A stretch of 64,000 nucleotides of DNA from Acidobacteriota bacterium (GCA_011525365.1 WTGQ01000002.1:3622962-3686961), one strand, 5' to 3'; numbered from the stretch's first letter, positions 1-9,813 are shown. A program made the numbers and translations. The notes: a model not told the origin generated them from the sequence alone.

Positions 1-34
1 CTCCGGCCTCCCGGTAGGCGTCGGCCCCCGTCAT
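1..34 (-). CDS. purM: phosphoribosylformylglycinamidine cyclo-ligase, N-terminal fragment (cut by window edge)
   Basis: Only the first 11 codons lie in the window. They read M-T-G-A-D-A-Y-R-E-A-G, which resembles the conserved opening of PurM (AIR synthase). The ATG overlaps the purF stop codon in an ATGA arrangement, as expected for translational coupling. PurM would follow the FGAM synthase subunits in de novo purine synthesis and is commonly next to purF. The identification rests on a short peptide plus context; the body of the gene is outside the window. Confidence 0.65.
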   Translation of the reverse strand, partial: MTGADAYREAG

Positions 35-1434
35 GCCCTGGAGCCCGCGGCTTCGAGGCGAAGCGGGAACAGCTCCGCCTGGGGCTCGCCGTGGCTCTCG
101 GCCGGGACGGGATAGTCGCCGCTCCAGCACGCGGTGCAGTAGGAGTCCGGACTGCCCGAGACGCTTCCGAGCACACCCTCGAGCGAGAGGTAGGCGAGGC
201 TGTCGGCTCGGATGAAGCGACGGATCTCCTCCTGCGAATGATCGGACGCGATGAGTTCACTCCGTGTCGGTGTGTCAATGCCATAGACGCAGGAGAACGC
301 CGTCGGCGGCGACGTGATCCGGACATGCACCTCCGTGGCGCCGGCTTCACGGACCATGTTCACGATCTTGCGCGATGTCGTGCCCCGGACAATCGAGTCA
401 TCGACCAGCACGATGCGCTTGCCGGCAATCAACTCGCGAACCGGGTTCAGCTTGACCTTGACGCCGAAGTGCCGGATGGACTGGCGCGGCTCGATGAACG
501 TCCGGCCAATGTAGTGATTCCGGATCAGGCCGAGTTCGATCGGAGTACGCGAAGCGCGGCTGAATCCGAGCGCGCCGTACAGGCCGCTGTCGGGGACGGG
601 TACGACGACGTCCGCTTCCACCGGAGCTTCCCGGGCCAGCCGGGCCCCCATCTCCAGCCGGGATTGCGCCACGGAGTCCGAGAACACCTCGCTGTCCGGA
701 CGCGAGAAGTACACATGCTCGAAGACGCACCGGGAGGCCCTCGCAACCGGCGGCAGCCGGTAGCTCTCGATCTGATCGCCCCGGGCCAGAACGACCTCGC
801 CCCGATCCAGTTCACGGAGGGGTCGAGCCTCCAGCAGGTCGAAGGCGCAGGTCTCGGACGCGAAGCAGGGCTGTCCGTCCAGTTCTCCCAGAATCAGGGG
901 CCTGAAACCGTGAGGGTCCCGGGCCGCGATCAGTCCTTCCCGGCTGATGAGCAGAAGGGAGTAGGCACCCCTGACGTCGCCCAGGACCCGCAGCAGCGAC
1001 TCGACGACTTCGTGATGCGGGTGGGTTGCCATCAGGTGAAGAAAGACCTCCGAGTCGCTGGTCGTCTGGAAGATCGATCCCGCCGCTTCCAGCTCGTGGC
1101 GAGTCGCCAGGGCGCTCACGAGGTTGCCGTTGTGAACGATGCCGAGCGGGCCCATCGAGGTCATGACGACGATGGGCTGCGCATTCGCGATCACGCTCGA
1201 CCCGGCCGTCGAATAGCGGGTATGTCCGATCGCGCGACCTCCCGGGAGTTCGCTCAGCTTTCGCTCGTCGAAGATCTCGGCGACCTTCCCCATGCCCCGC
1301 TCGGCATGGAGCTGTTCCCCATCCCACGAGACGATTCCCGCGCTCTCCTGGCCCCGGTGCTGCTGCGCGTAGAGGCCCAGGTACGTAAGGTTCGCCGCGT
1401 CAGGCGCGCCCTCGATACCGAAGATGCCGCACAT
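31..1434 (-). CDS. purF: amidophosphoribosyltransferase (glutamine PRPP amidotransferase)
   Basis: Catalyses the first committed step of purine synthesis, PRPP plus glutamine to phosphoribosylamine. The 467-residue protein starts M-C-G-I-F-G, so the Ntn nucleophile Cys2 is exposed by removing Met alone, with no propeptide. The C-terminal phosphoribosyltransferase domain has the PRPP loop VLVDDSIVRGTT at about 342-353. Cys236, Cys382, Cys433 and Cys436 match the positions that bind the [4Fe-4S] cluster in the Bacillus-type enzyme (remembered family knowledge), so an oxygen-sensitive Fe-S form is likely. It starts 6 bases after purL ends and overlaps purM, at the end of the purSQLF run. Confidence 0.97.
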   Translation of the reverse strand: MCGIFGIEGAPDAANLTYLGLYAQQHRGQESAGIVSWDGEQLHAERGMGKVAEIFDERKLSELPGGRAIGHTRYSTAGSSVIANAQPIVVMTSMGPLGIVHNGNLVSALATRHELEAAGSIFQTTSDSEVFLHLMATHPHHEVVESLLRVLGDVRGAYSLLLISREGLIAARDPHGFRPLILGELDGQPCFASETCAFDLLEARPLRELDRGEVVLARGDQIESYRLPPVARASRCVFEHVYFSRPDSEVFSDSVAQSRLEMGARLAREAPVEADVVVPVPDSGLYGALGFSRASRTPIELGLIRNHYIGRTFIEPRQSIRHFGVKVKLNPVRELIAGKRIVLVDDSIVRGTTSRKIVNMVREAGATEVHVRITSPPTAFSCVYGIDTPTRSELIASDHSQEEIRRFIRADSLAYLSLEGVLGSVSGSPDSYCTACWSGDYPVPAESHGEPQAELFPLRLEAAGSRA

Positions 1435-1440
1435 TCCGGG

Positions 1441-3693
1441 CTAGCCTACCGCTCGCGGCAGCGCCTCCGTCCAGGCCCACCGCAGGCCGTCGACCGCACT
1501 ATCGACGGCGCCGCCGTCGAACTCCAGCACCAGGCGGTCACCTCCCACGTCGCCGATCTCCCTGGCCGGTACTCCACGAGCTTCCGCCGTCGCCAGCAGA
1601 TCCTCCGTCCGGTTGGCCGGAACCGTGACAAGCGCTCGCGCCTGACCCTCGGAAAACAGCGAAAGGGGCCCGCAATCGACCGCAGCCCGCAGGCCGATCC
1701 CCCGGGCCATCGCGCATTCGGCCAGGGCCAGGAGCAGGCCGCCTTCGGCGAGATCGTGACAGCCGGTCAGCCAGCCGGCGCGCCGCGACTGCCGGAGCAG
1801 CGCGCATAGCGCCGATTCGGCCTCCAGGTCGATCACGGGTGGACGCCCAGCCTCGACTCCGTGCAGCAGACGCTGGTAGGCCGATCCCCCGTACTCGCCG
1901 GCATCGGAACCGAGCAGCACCACTCGGTCGCCCGGCCGCCAGAAGCCGCACGCCAGCAGCTGGTGGAGGTCTCCCTCCGCCCCCATCTCCTCCAGGCGGT
2001 CGATGACGCCGACGACCGCCACGGTGGGAGTCGGATGGACCGCTTCACCCTCCGTCTCGTTGTACAGCGACACGTTGCCCGAGATGACGGGAACGTCGAA
2101 GGCCCGGCAGGCCTCGGCCATGCCCTCGATGCACTCCCGGAGCTGCCAGGCGATACCAGGGTTCTCCGGCGAACCGAAGTTGAGACAGTTCGTCATGCCC
2201 ACCGGCTCCGCGCCGACCGTGGCCAGGTTGCGAACCGCCTCGGCCACCGCCTGCCGCCCTCCCATCCGCGGATCGAGCCAGCAGTAAGAAGGATTGACGT
2301 CCGACGTCAACGCCAGCGCCGAAGGGGTTCCCTTGAGCCGCAGGACGGCGGCGTCGGAGCCCGGACCGACGATCGTGTTCGAGCGCACGGTCGAGTCGTA
2401 CTGCCGGTGGATCCACGTCTTGTCGCCGAGTTCCGGCGTCCCGAGGAGATCCTTCAAGGCCCGGAGCGGATCCTCCGGCGGCTCGCAGGCCACGGCCTGC
2501 TGACGCTCGCGAAGGTCCGCCGGAGGGGCCGCAGGCCGATCGTAGACCGGCGCTCCGTCGACCAGGGGCTCGACCGGCATGTCCGCGACTGTACGGCCGC
2601 GAAACGTGAGGCGCGCACGCCCGCTATCTGTAACCCGGCCGATTCTCGATGCTTCGAGCCCCCAGCGGGACAGGATCTCGACGACGGCAGGCTCCTGCCC
2701 CCTCTGTGTGACGAAGACCATCCGTTCCTGCGACTCGGAGAGCATGATCTCGTAGGGAGTCAGGGAGGCCTCGCGCAGCGGCACCAGGTCGAGATCGAGC
2801 TCCACCCCCGCACCGCCACGGGCGGCCATCTCGAAGCAGGAGCTGGTCAGACCGGCAGCGCCCATGTCCTGCACTCCAAGCACCACCCCGCTCCTCATCG
2901 CCTCCAGGCTCGCTTCGAGCAGCACCTTCTCCGTGAACGGATCGCCCACCTGTACCGTTGGCCTCTTCGCCTCGCTCTCGCTGTCGAACGCCTCCGACGC
3001 CATCGTCGCGCCGTGAATGCCGTCGCGGCCGGTCCGGCTGCCCGCATAGAGAATCGGATTGCCGGCGCCCGAAGCGGTGGCGGTGAAGATCCGGTCCCTG
3101 CGGCAGACACCGAGCGCGAAGGCGTTGACCAGGATGTTGCCGTTGTACGACCGGTGAAACCCGGTCTCGCCTCCGACGGTAGGGATGCCGACGCAGTTGC
3201 CGTAGTCCCCGATGCCGCGCACCACGCCGTCGACGAGATGCCGCATCCGCGCGCCTCGTTCCCCCTCGATCTCGCCGAACCTCAGCGAATCCAGGCAGGC
3301 GATGGGGCGCGCGCCCATCGTGAACACGTCGCGCAGGATTCCGCCCACGCCGGTGGCGGCGCCCTGGTAGGGCTCGATGAAGCTCGGGTGGTTGTGGCTC
3401 TCCATCTTGAAGGCCGCGACCCAGCCGTGGCCCACATCGACGACTCCGGCATTCTCGCCCGGCCCGTGAACGACCCGCCGGCTCCGGGTCGGGAATCGCC
3501 GCAGGTGAATCTTGGACGACTTGTAGGAGCAGTGCTCCGAGTAGAGGGCCGAGGCGATGCCCAGTTCGGTCCAGGTGGGGCTACGACCCAGCAGATCGCA
3601 GAGCCCGCCGAACTCCTCGTCGGTCAGGCCGTGATCGGCCGCCAGAACCGAATCGACGACCGGCTCGTCTGCCGCGGGACTCGGCGTCGTCAC
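1441..3693 (-). CDS. purL: phosphoribosylformylglycinamidine synthase subunit PurL (small type)
   Basis: ATP-dependent synthetase subunit of FGAM synthase; works with PurQ (glutaminase) and PurS. The chosen start is GTG at 3693, six bases after the purQ stop, giving 750 residues, the usual length of small PurL. A longer reading frame runs back into purQ, but its N-terminus is low-complexity Arg/Gly and matches nothing in PurL. The signature around [10 protein letters not shown] (about 52-61) holds the conserved catalytic His, and several glycine-rich nucleotide loops follow. Lies between purQ and purF in one operon. Confidence 0.95.
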   Translation of the reverse strand: MTTPSPAADEPVVDSVLAADHGLTDEEFGGLCDLLGRSPTWTELGIASALYSEHCSYKSSKIHLRRFPTRSRRVVHGPGENAGVVDVGHGWVAAFKMESHNHPSFIEPYQGAATGVGGILRDVFTMGARPIACLDSLRFGEIEGERGARMRHLVDGVVRGIGDYGNCVGIPTVGGETGFHRSYNGNILVNAFALGVCRRDRIFTATASGAGNPILYAGSRTGRDGIHGATMASEAFDSESEAKRPTVQVGDPFTEKVLLEASLEAMRSGVVLGVQDMGAAGLTSSCFEMAARGGAGVELDLDLVPLREASLTPYEIMLSESQERMVFVTQRGQEPAVVEILSRWGLEASRIGRVTDSGRARLTFRGRTVADMPVEPLVDGAPVYDRPAAPPADLRERQQAVACEPPEDPLRALKDLLGTPELGDKTWIHRQYDSTVRSNTIVGPGSDAAVLRLKGTPSALALTSDVNPSYCWLDPRMGGRQAVAEAVRNLATVGAEPVGMTNCLNFGSPENPGIAWQLRECIEGMAEACRAFDVPVISGNVSLYNETEGEAVHPTPTVAVVGVIDRLEEMGAEGDLHQLLACGFWRPGDRVVLLGSDAGEYGGSAYQRLLHGVEAGRPPVIDLEAESALCALLRQSRRAGWLTGCHDLAEGGLLLALAECAMARGIGLRAAVDCGPLSLFSEGQARALVTVPANRTEDLLATAEARGVPAREIGDVGGDRLVLEFDGGAVDSAVDGLRWAWTEALPRAVG

Positions 3694-3698
3694 CCGTT

Positions 3699-4421
3699 CT
3701 ACCCGCCCGCCGCCGCCAGCGCGCCCACCCGACCGCCGCCGGTCGCCACCGCGCCCGCCAGGAGACCCAGACCGTCCCGGTTGCCCAGCATCTCTTCGGC
3801 GCATCGCTCGGGATGCGGCATCAGGCCCAGTACGTTGCCTGCGGCGTTGCAAACGCCGGCGATCGCCCGCTCCGATCCGTTCAGGTTCGCGGCCGGCTCG
3901 AGTCGGCCGTCGCCGTCCACGTAACGGAAGACGACCTGGCCGCGCCGTTCCAGTTCGTCAAGCGCCTCCCCGGTGTCCACGTAGTTGCCCTCGGCGTGCG
4001 CGATCGGCATCCGCAGCACGTCGCCGCGCCGGTAGTTGGAGCAATAGACGAGGTCGTCCCGCTCGACCCGCAAGTGGACGTCGACGCTCAGAAACCGCAG
4101 GTCCCGGTTCCGCCGCATCGCGCCCGGCAGCAGTCCCGTTTCCAGCAACATCTGGAAACCGTTGCAGATGCCGAGCACCCGACCCCCGGCCTCGGCGTGG
4201 CGCCGCACCGAGGCCATGATCGGCGAATGCGCCGCCATGGAACCGGCCCGGAGATAGTCACCGTACGAGAACCCCCCCGGCAGGACGACCAGGTCGCATC
4301 CCTCGAGCGACGTTTCCTGGTGCCACAGGAACGTCGTCTCCTGCCCGAGCACGTGATTCAGCACGTGGTACACGTCGTGGTCGCAGTTGCTCCCGGGAAA
4401 GACGACGATCCCGCACTTCAT
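3699..4421 (-). CDS. purQ: phosphoribosylformylglycinamidine synthase, glutaminase subunit PurQ
   Basis: Class I glutamine amidotransferase that supplies ammonia to PurL. The start at 4421 ([12 protein letters not shown]) is the standard PurQ opening and gives 240 residues; an upstream in-frame Met adds 20 residues with no family match. The nucleophile is Cys86 in GICNGFQ, and the His/Glu of the triad lie in MPHPERC near the C-terminus. The ATG overlaps the purS stop by 4 bases, indicating translational coupling and 1:1 expression. Confidence 0.96.
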   Translation of the reverse strand: MKCGIVVFPGSNCDHDVYHVLNHVLGQETTFLWHQETSLEGCDLVVLPGGFSYGDYLRAGSMAAHSPIMASVRRHAEAGGRVLGICNGFQMLLETGLLPGAMRRNRDLRFLSVDVHLRVERDDLVYCSNYRRGDVLRMPIAHAEGNYVDTGEALDELERRGQVVFRYVDGDGRLEPAANLNGSERAIAGVCNAAGNVLGLMPHPERCAEEMLGNRDGLGLLAGAVATGGGRVGALAAAGG

Positions 4422-4684
4422 TCCGAGATCCACTCCACGGTGTAGTCCTCGACGATCGGGTTGGCCAGGAGCTGCCGGCACATCCGGTCGACCGCCTCGG
4501 TCGCCTGCCTCTCGTCCTCGGCCTCGAGCGCGACCTCGAAGCTCTTGCCGGCACGGATGCGACGCACGCCATCGAACCCGATCCGACCCAGGGCGTCCTC
4601 GATCGCCCGGCCCTGGGGGTCGAGCACCTCGGCGCGCGGATAGACCAGCACCCGGGCCACGAAACGGTTGTCTGGCGACGTCAA
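4418..4684 (-). CDS. purS: phosphoribosylformylglycinamidine synthase subunit PurS
   Basis: Small 88-residue subunit that bridges PurL and PurQ in the split FGAM synthase of Gram-positive bacteria, archaea and many other phyla. The core (FVARVLVYPRAEVLDPQG, IRAGKSFEV, NPIVEDYTVEW) is typical. The start is a TTG codon preceded by GGGGAGGGG five bases upstream, so initiation depends on a strong ribosome site. It begins the purSQLF(M) run, 21 bases after the MBL hydrolase gene, so it may share an upstream promoter. Confidence 0.92.
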   Translation of the reverse strand: MTSPDNRFVARVLVYPRAEVLDPQGRAIEDALGRIGFDGVRRIRAGKSFEVALEAEDERQATEAVDRMCRQLLANPIVEDYTVEWISE

Positions 4685-4705
4685 CTCAACCCCTCCCCGC
4701 GGCGC

Positions 4706-5584
4706 TCAGCCACCAACCTCCATCCACGGTCCAGGCCGATGCTGCTCGGCCACCAGCAGCTTCGCCCGCGAGCGGCGCCGGTCGAGCACCGGCTGCACCG
4801 CGGCGACCGCGAACGCCGGCGAGTTGTTCGTTTCCGAGAGATGACAAAGGACGACCCAGGACAGACGATCCGAAAGCAGGGCCTCGACCCCGGCGGCCGC
4901 ATCCTCGTTGCTGAGGTGCCCCCGCCTCGACGCGACTCGCTCCTTCAGGGGCCAAGGGTATGGTCCCGTGCGCAGCATGTCGAGATCGTGATTCGACTCC
5001 AGCACCAGAATGTCGAGGTCCTGGAGGCTCCGCCATGCCTCCGGCGTTCGGCAGCCGAGATCCGTCGCCAGCCCGAAGCGATACCCCCCGCTGCTTTCGA
5101 CCACGATTCCGACCGGCTCCCGCGCGTCGTGCGAAACCGGGAACACCTCGATCCGGAAGCCGGCCGCGGTAAGCGGCACACCGGCGCCCATCGGGCGGGC
5201 GAAGGAGCCGAGACCGCGCAACAGCGGCCCCCTGTACGTGCCCCGCGTGCCGTAGACCGGAACCTGGTGCCGCCTGGCGAAGCGGTCGACTCCCCGGCAG
5301 TGATCGTCGTGCTCGTGGGTCAGGAGAACCGCGTCGACATCGGCGGCGGAACGGCCCACCGCCTCCAGCCTGCGTTCGAGTTCCCGGCACGAGAATCCGG
5401 CATCCACCAGCAGGCATCCTTCGCCGCTCTCGACGATCGTACTGTTGCCCCCGCTCCCGGAGCCGAGCACTGCAACCCGCAGACCGGCGCCGCCGCCCGC
5501 TTTCCGCCGACGCGTGTGCAGCTTCGATTCGCGAGCGGCGGCCGCCAGCGCGCCGTCGCCGAAGAGCGGGAGTTGCCGGCGCAA
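4706..5584 (-). CDS. MBL-fold metallo-hydrolase, YycJ/WalJ-like
   Basis: Metallo-beta-lactamase fold protein of 292 residues. The core begins with VLGSGSGGNSTIV and carries the metal motif THEHDDHCRG (about 93-102), a later Asp at ATDLG, and a C-terminal CHLSETNNS. This pattern matches the YycJ/WalJ group of putative nucleases or phosphodiesterases. The exact start is uncertain: TTG at 5584 gives about 34 extra residues before the core, and GGGAG sits only one base from it. The gene lies 7 bases after the outer-membrane protein gene and 21 before purS. The substrate is not readable from sequence. Confidence 0.85.
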   Translation of the reverse strand: MRRQLPLFGDGALAAAARESKLHTRRRKAGGGAGLRVAVLGSGSGGNSTIVESGEGCLLVDAGFSCRELERRLEAVGRSAADVDAVLLTHEHDDHCRGVDRFARRHQVPVYGTRGTYRGPLLRGLGSFARPMGAGVPLTAAGFRIEVFPVSHDAREPVGIVVESSGGYRFGLATDLGCRTPEAWRSLQDLDILVLESNHDLDMLRTGPYPWPLKERVASRRGHLSNEDAAAGVEALLSDRLSWVVLCHLSETNNSPAFAVAAVQPVLDRRRSRAKLLVAEQHRPGPWMEVGG

Positions 5585-5591
5585 GCTCCCG

Positions 5592-8504
5592 CTAGAACCG
5601 CTGGCCGATCCAGAACGTCGTGCGGCTGTCGCCCGACTCCTTGAGATCCCACTGGGTCGCGAAGTCCCAGTGCAGATCGAGGCCGAGCATGCGCACCGTG
5701 ATGCCGAAGCCGTAGGCCGCGATCGCGTCGTCCAGCCGGCTGTTCTCTGAGTCCCAGACGTTGAAGTCCTGGATACCGTCGAAGTAGGCGCCGGCGATGT
5801 CGACGAAGAAGCGCCCCTGGATCCCCTGGAAGGTCCAGATCGGCGTCACGAAGAAGTCGATCAGGGGGAAGCGCAACTCGAGGTTGGTGAAGAAGCCGTG
5901 ATCGCCGACCATGTCGCGGAAGTCGACCCCGCGCACCGTGTCGAGCCCGCCGAAGTACACGGGGCTGGGGAAGTTCCCTTGCCTCACGCTGCCGAAGAGC
6001 CGGGTCGCGAAGACGCTGCGCCGGGTGAGCGGGAAGTACTTGCGAGCGTCGAGCTGGAACGTCTGCGTCAGTGCCCCGGAGGTCTCGAGATCGGGAGCGT
6101 ACTCCGCCGACAGGCGGTATCGATGCCCGCTCGACGGCCCGGCCGGTCCGAACACCGTCGTGTCGCCAACCAGGGCGGCCTGGATCACCGGGTAGTCATC
6201 CTCTCGCGGAGTGATGGTCGGGATCGGCCGGCCGAAGTCGTCCAGCAGGAGGTTGAAGTCGCTGTCGCGAGCGTAGGCCTGGAAATCCAGCTTGCGGCGC
6301 ATGTAGCCGGCGCCCAACTCGAACCGACGGTAGAAGCTCATCGGATAGGAGATCGAGAAGATGGCGCCGGTCTGCTGGAAGAACGACCGGCCCCGCTCGT
6401 AGTACCCGTAGTTGTAGTTGGCGCCGATGTAGAAGGCCCGGTCGTCGAACAGCGACACCTGCCACTGCAGCCGCCGCGAGAGGTTCAGGTAGGTCACGTT
6501 GAACTGGGAGAAGCTCTCGATCGAAGCGAACGTAGTGAACAGGCGCCGGTCACCCAGGAAATCGGAGAACTGCAGGTAGACCTGGCCCAGGAAGGTCTGG
6601 TTGTCGTCCACGCCGACCGCGGTCTGGGCATCCTCAAGGAACAGTCGCCAACCCCGCTTGTCCTCCTTGTTCGACTCGTCGATCGACACCTGGATGTCCG
6701 GCTCGAAGAGGTCGATCGCCGGGATCGGCTCGGAGGCCTCGCCCAGATCCACGACCTGGACCTCGCCGATCGGTTCGTCGATGTCCGTCTCGTAGAGGTC
6801 GAACCGGCCCTGCCAGAAACCGGTGTACACCAGCCGGTCGTCGCTCCCGGCCCTGCCCAGAACGGTGGGCTGGAAGCAGCCGGTGATCGCGTTCGTGTAC
6901 TGGCGCAGCTCGCCGGTCTCGATGTTCAGCCCGAAGATGTTCTCGGCGCCCGTGCGATCCGACGTGAAGTACACCGTCCGGTCGTCGCTCGAGAACACCG
7001 GATCCGTGTTGTGGTGCTCGTCGCTTCCCAGCCGAACGCGCTCCATCGTCTCCAGGTTGAGCCGGAAGAGCTGGGCCATCTCACCTGGAATCGAGGAGAA
7101 CACGAGCCACTGGCCGTCGTGGGAGTAGGACGGAGAGCCGTCGAAGACCGCATCGTTGGTCAGGTTCCGGATCTCCAGCGTTCCCAGGTCTAGCTGGAAG
7201 ATGTCGTACTGCCCGTTCTGGTTGCCGCCGAACGCGATGCTCCCGCCGTCCGGACTCCAGGCGGGCGCCGTCTGCTGCTCGATCTCCATGTCGATGACGC
7301 GGCGCACGCCCCCACCCAGAACGTTGACGATGGCGAGGGAGTAGCCCGCCTCCTTGCGGACGAAGGCCGCCAGGGAGTTGCCGTCGGGAGAGAACGCCAG
7401 GTCGCTGCCGTGCTTGCGCCCCAGGGTCAGCATCTGGGCGACGTAGTGGCGGAAGTCGGCCGTGTAGCCCCGCGTCAGGTTGCGGACCGGCTCGCGCTCC
7501 TGGGTGTCGAAGAGGACGATGTCGACGTCGCCCTGGAAGGTCGAGAACGCCGCCACGAGGTCGCCGGAAGGAGAGGCTACCGGCGACGTTTCCTGGCTGC
7601 CCTGGGGGCGGGTGCGGAACGGCCGCCCGAAGTCGCTGGGCTCGCCGGTCGCCACCAGCTCGGGCAGGTACCGGTTGCGGAGCCAGCGACGGAACTCGAG
7701 GTCGAAGTCCTCCGGGTCCATGCGGAAGGCCCGTTCGATCGCCCGGCCGACCCGCGAGCCGATCGTGTTCCGGAACTCGAACAGGAAGTCGATCACCCCG
7801 TCGGCGCCCCAGCGCTCCTCCATGAAGTCGAAGGCGGCGTGGCCGTAGCGATAGGCGAAGAAACCGCCCGCCTGGCCCGACGTGATCGGCGGCAGACGGT
7901 CGTTGACGACCGCATCCCGCAGGTACATCCGGTCGGAAGCGCTCTCATCCTCCGCGAAGTAGCTCGCCATGCCCTCCATCAACCATTGCGGCGGACTGTT
8001 CGTCATCGCTCGCCCGAGGCTGCCCCCGAAGAGGATGTGGTACTGGAAGATGTGGGTCAGTTCGTGGAGGATGAGCTCGTACAGTTCGATGTCCGGCAGG
8101 TCGATCGGCAGGACCATCCGGAACCGCGCCGACGTGGCGAAGGCCGCGACCCCCTCCGGGATGAAGTTGACCATCACGTTGTTCTGGAGGAAGTCGGAGT
8201 GCGTGTTGTAGATGATCAGTGGCGTCGGCTCCTGGATCTGGAAGTCCAGGTCGAGCGACAACTGGTCGTAGGCGCTCTCCGCGAGTGACGCCACCTTCTG
8301 CAACTGGGGCTCGCTCTCGGAGTAGTAGTAGATGTCGAAGTGAGTCGAGTGGTAGATGCGCCAGTCGAAGTCCTCGTAGCGGATCTTGTTCTTGCCAAAG
8401 CCCTGCGCCTCGAGGCCGGCGGCGGCGCACACCAGGAGCGCGCAGGCGAGGGCGGTGACGCGGATGGCCGGCATGCCAGCCGGCCGGAGTGGTGCTGAAC
8501 TCAC
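5592..8504 (-). CDS. secreted peptidase-MA-like / TolB-type propeller / BamA-like barrel fusion protein
   Basis: 970 residues with a signal peptide (hydrophobic run at about 14-33). Residues about 40-290 form a gluzincin-like domain with HELTH at 147-151 and a downstream Glu in WLMEGMASYFAE (177), as in peptidase MA-like enzymes. Residues about 300-610 hold repeated blades of the FSPDG/WSPDGG/YSHDGQW/FSSDDRT kind, a TolB-like beta-propeller. The last 330 residues are rich in alternating aromatic strands and end in Phe (GQRF), the signature of an outer-membrane barrel of the surface-antigen/BamA type. Start GTG at 8504 is fixed by AAGGAGG four bases upstream, which overlaps the TAA of the previous gene. 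The natural substrate is unknown. Confidence 0.8.
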   Translation of the reverse strand: MSSAPLRPAGMPAIRVTALACALLVCAAAGLEAQGFGKNKIRYEDFDWRIYHSTHFDIYYYSESEPQLQKVASLAESAYDQLSLDLDFQIQEPTPLIIYNTHSDFLQNNVMVNFIPEGVAAFATSARFRMVLPIDLPDIELYELILHELTHIFQYHILFGGSLGRAMTNSPPQWLMEGMASYFAEDESASDRMYLRDAVVNDRLPPITSGQAGGFFAYRYGHAAFDFMEERWGADGVIDFLFEFRNTIGSRVGRAIERAFRMDPEDFDLEFRRWLRNRYLPELVATGEPSDFGRPFRTRPQGSQETSPVASPSGDLVAAFSTFQGDVDIVLFDTQEREPVRNLTRGYTADFRHYVAQMLTLGRKHGSDLAFSPDGNSLAAFVRKEAGYSLAIVNVLGGGVRRVIDMEIEQQTAPAWSPDGGSIAFGGNQNGQYDIFQLDLGTLEIRNLTNDAVFDGSPSYSHDGQWLVFSSIPGEMAQLFRLNLETMERVRLGSDEHHNTDPVFSSDDRTVYFTSDRTGAENIFGLNIETGELRQYTNAITGCFQPTVLGRAGSDDRLVYTGFWQGRFDLYETDIDEPIGEVQVVDLGEASEPIPAIDLFEPDIQVSIDESNKEDKRGWRLFLEDAQTAVGVDDNQTFLGQVYLQFSDFLGDRRLFTTFASIESFSQFNVTYLNLSRRLQWQVSLFDDRAFYIGANYNYGYYERGRSFFQQTGAIFSISYPMSFYRRFELGAGYMRRKLDFQAYARDSDFNLLLDDFGRPIPTITPREDDYPVIQAALVGDTTVFGPAGPSSGHRYRLSAEYAPDLETSGALTQTFQLDARKYFPLTRRSVFATRLFGSVRQGNFPSPVYFGGLDTVRGVDFRDMVGDHGFFTNLELRFPLIDFFVTPIWTFQGIQGRFFVDIAGAYFDGIQDFNVWDSENSRLDDAIAAYGFGITVRMLGLDLHWDFATQWDLKESGDSRTTFWIGQRF

Positions 8505-8513
8505 TGCTCCTCC

Positions 8514-9242
8514 TTAGGGCGTGAAGATCACGCGCGAGACTTCAATGTCCTTCTGCGTGAACACGCCGAGAATGCGGTCCTCCAGCGCGTACAGGTTCTC
8601 GAACATCCCCTGCAGCGGGTCCGCCTGCTCGCCCTCGAAGCTCTTGAAGTCCTTGAAGTTGTCGTTGTAGATCAGTTCGCCGGTCGAACCGTCGAAGACC
8701 ATGACGACGATGTCGTACTCGAAGCCTGTCTGCTCGACGAGTACCTGCCGGTACATGGTGCGGCCATCGAAGGGCGAGATGTACTCCTCCGTGCGGTAGC
8801 CGGACCGGTCCTGGATGTCGAAGTCGAGGGTGCCGGCGAGGATGAGGTCCGACTGCGTGCTCTCGCCGAGATTGCGCCAGAAGTCCTCGTCCCTGGCCAG
8901 CATCTCCAGGTCGTACGTCGGGTAGTCGATCCGCCCCGCCTCGACGATCCGCAAGTCCGTCTCGCGACGGAGTACCTTGTTGAGGTAGCGCTCGAACTCA
9001 CCCTGGACGTCGATGTCCGATCCCTCGATCCGGCCCTCGCCTTCCTGGCTGACCACCAGAAAGGGCGCCGGCAGCAGTGTGTCGCGGCCGGTCAGGTCGA
9101 TCCGCGCCCGCATCGGCAGTTTCAGCCTCACTTCGACAGTCCCTTCCGCACTCGTCGGAGTCGCTGTCAGCGGCATCAGCAAGCCGACCAGGAGACCAGC
9201 CGACGCCACGATTGCCGATCCTCTATTGGCAGCTTGCGTCAC
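8514..9242 (-). CDS. secreted protein of unknown function
   Basis: 242 residues with a signal peptide (hydrophobic 9-27, cleavage likely after TSA at about 31-33). I do not recognise the family. The mature part is acidic and predicted mixed alpha/beta; a stretch reading DLILAGTLDFDIQD, then VVMVFDGSTGELIY, resembles the alternating strands of periplasmic lipoprotein-type domains that assemble at the outer membrane, but this is weak. GTG start with GGAGGT six bases upstream. Its TAA overlaps the ribosome site of the barrel fusion gene, so the two are coupled and probably act together at the envelope. Confidence 0.75.
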   Translation of the reverse strand: MTQAANRGSAIVASAGLLVGLLMPLTATPTSAEGTVEVRLKLPMRARIDLTGRDTLLPAPFLVVSQEGEGRIEGSDIDVQGEFERYLNKVLRRETDLRIVEAGRIDYPTYDLEMLARDEDFWRNLGESTQSDLILAGTLDFDIQDRSGYRTEEYISPFDGRTMYRQVLVEQTGFEYDIVVMVFDGSTGELIYNDNFKDFKSFEGEQADPLQGMFENLYALEDRILGVFTQKDIEVSRVIFTP

Positions 9243-9321
9243 GCGTCACCTCCAACAATGGGGCAAGCAAGAACTGTTCCATGGCTTCCGGGCCGAACAC
9301 CGCCGTGAGCCGGGAAGCGCG

Positions 9322-9807
9322 TCACCGCGCATCGGCCAGCGGTCCGTTCGCGCCGCCTCCACCGCTCTCCGGGGAAGCGGGCCGGCCGGCTTCCTCCGTC
9401 ACCGACGCCGCCTCTTCTTCGTCCTCACGGTCGCCCTTGAAGTTCTGGTAGTACTCGACGAAGCGCGAGTAGTTCCGCCGAACGTCCCGCTCGCGAGGCG
9501 CCAGCCGCAGCGCCTGCCGGTAGTAGCCCAGGGCTTCCTCGAACAGACCCAGCGCTTCATGCGCGACCGCGATGTTGCTCAGGATCGCCGGGTGCTCCGG
9601 CTCGATCCGGCGCGCCTGCTCGAACCGGAAAAGGGCCTCGCTCCAGAGGCCCCGGTTGGCCATGTCGACGCCGAATTGCCACTGCTGTTTGGCCTCGGGG
9701 GCCACCTTGCGCTTCTGCGCTTCGGCGGCGCCCGGGATCGCCGCCAGGACCAGCACCCCCGCGATCAACGCCAGGACGCGCGGCCGGCGGTAGGCAGTGC
9801 GCGTCAT
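9322..9807 (-). CDS. secreted tetratricopeptide-repeat protein
   Basis: 161 residues: signal peptide (about 10-31, ending AEA), two TPR motifs (about 45-115, with the W-F-G-A-E-P pattern and GLFEEALGYYRQALRLAP), then a short acidic tail. The start at 9807 is chosen over an upstream ATG because a TATACT hexamer ends exactly six bases before it, suggesting transcription begins at the ATG. First gene of the minus-strand run that continues through the barrel protein and the purine genes. Probably a periplasmic scaffold; partner not known. Confidence 0.8.
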   Translation of the reverse strand: MTRTAYRRPRVLALIAGVLVLAAIPGAAEAQKRKVAPEAKQQWQFGVDMANRGLWSEALFRFEQARRIEPEHPAILSNIAVAHEALGLFEEALGYYRQALRLAPRERDVRRNYSRFVEYYQNFKGDREDEEEAASVTEEAGRPASPESGGGGANGPLADAR

Positions 9808-9813
9808 CGAGCC

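Noticed and set aside
91..1809. Long plus-strand open frame opposite purF and purL (572 codons)
   Set aside because: It lies wholly opposite well-recognised genes, has an Arg/Pro/Gly-rich, low-complexity translation, and no family motif. Such frames are expected in GC-rich coding DNA. The same applies to the long antisense frames opposite purL (1861-3924), hslU (17566-19149), topA (11321-13114) and the large and small hydroxylase subunits.
3694..3852. Longer N-terminus for purL reaching into purQ
   Set aside because: The added 53 residues are Arg/Gly-rich shadow sequence; GTG 3693 gives the normal small PurL length.
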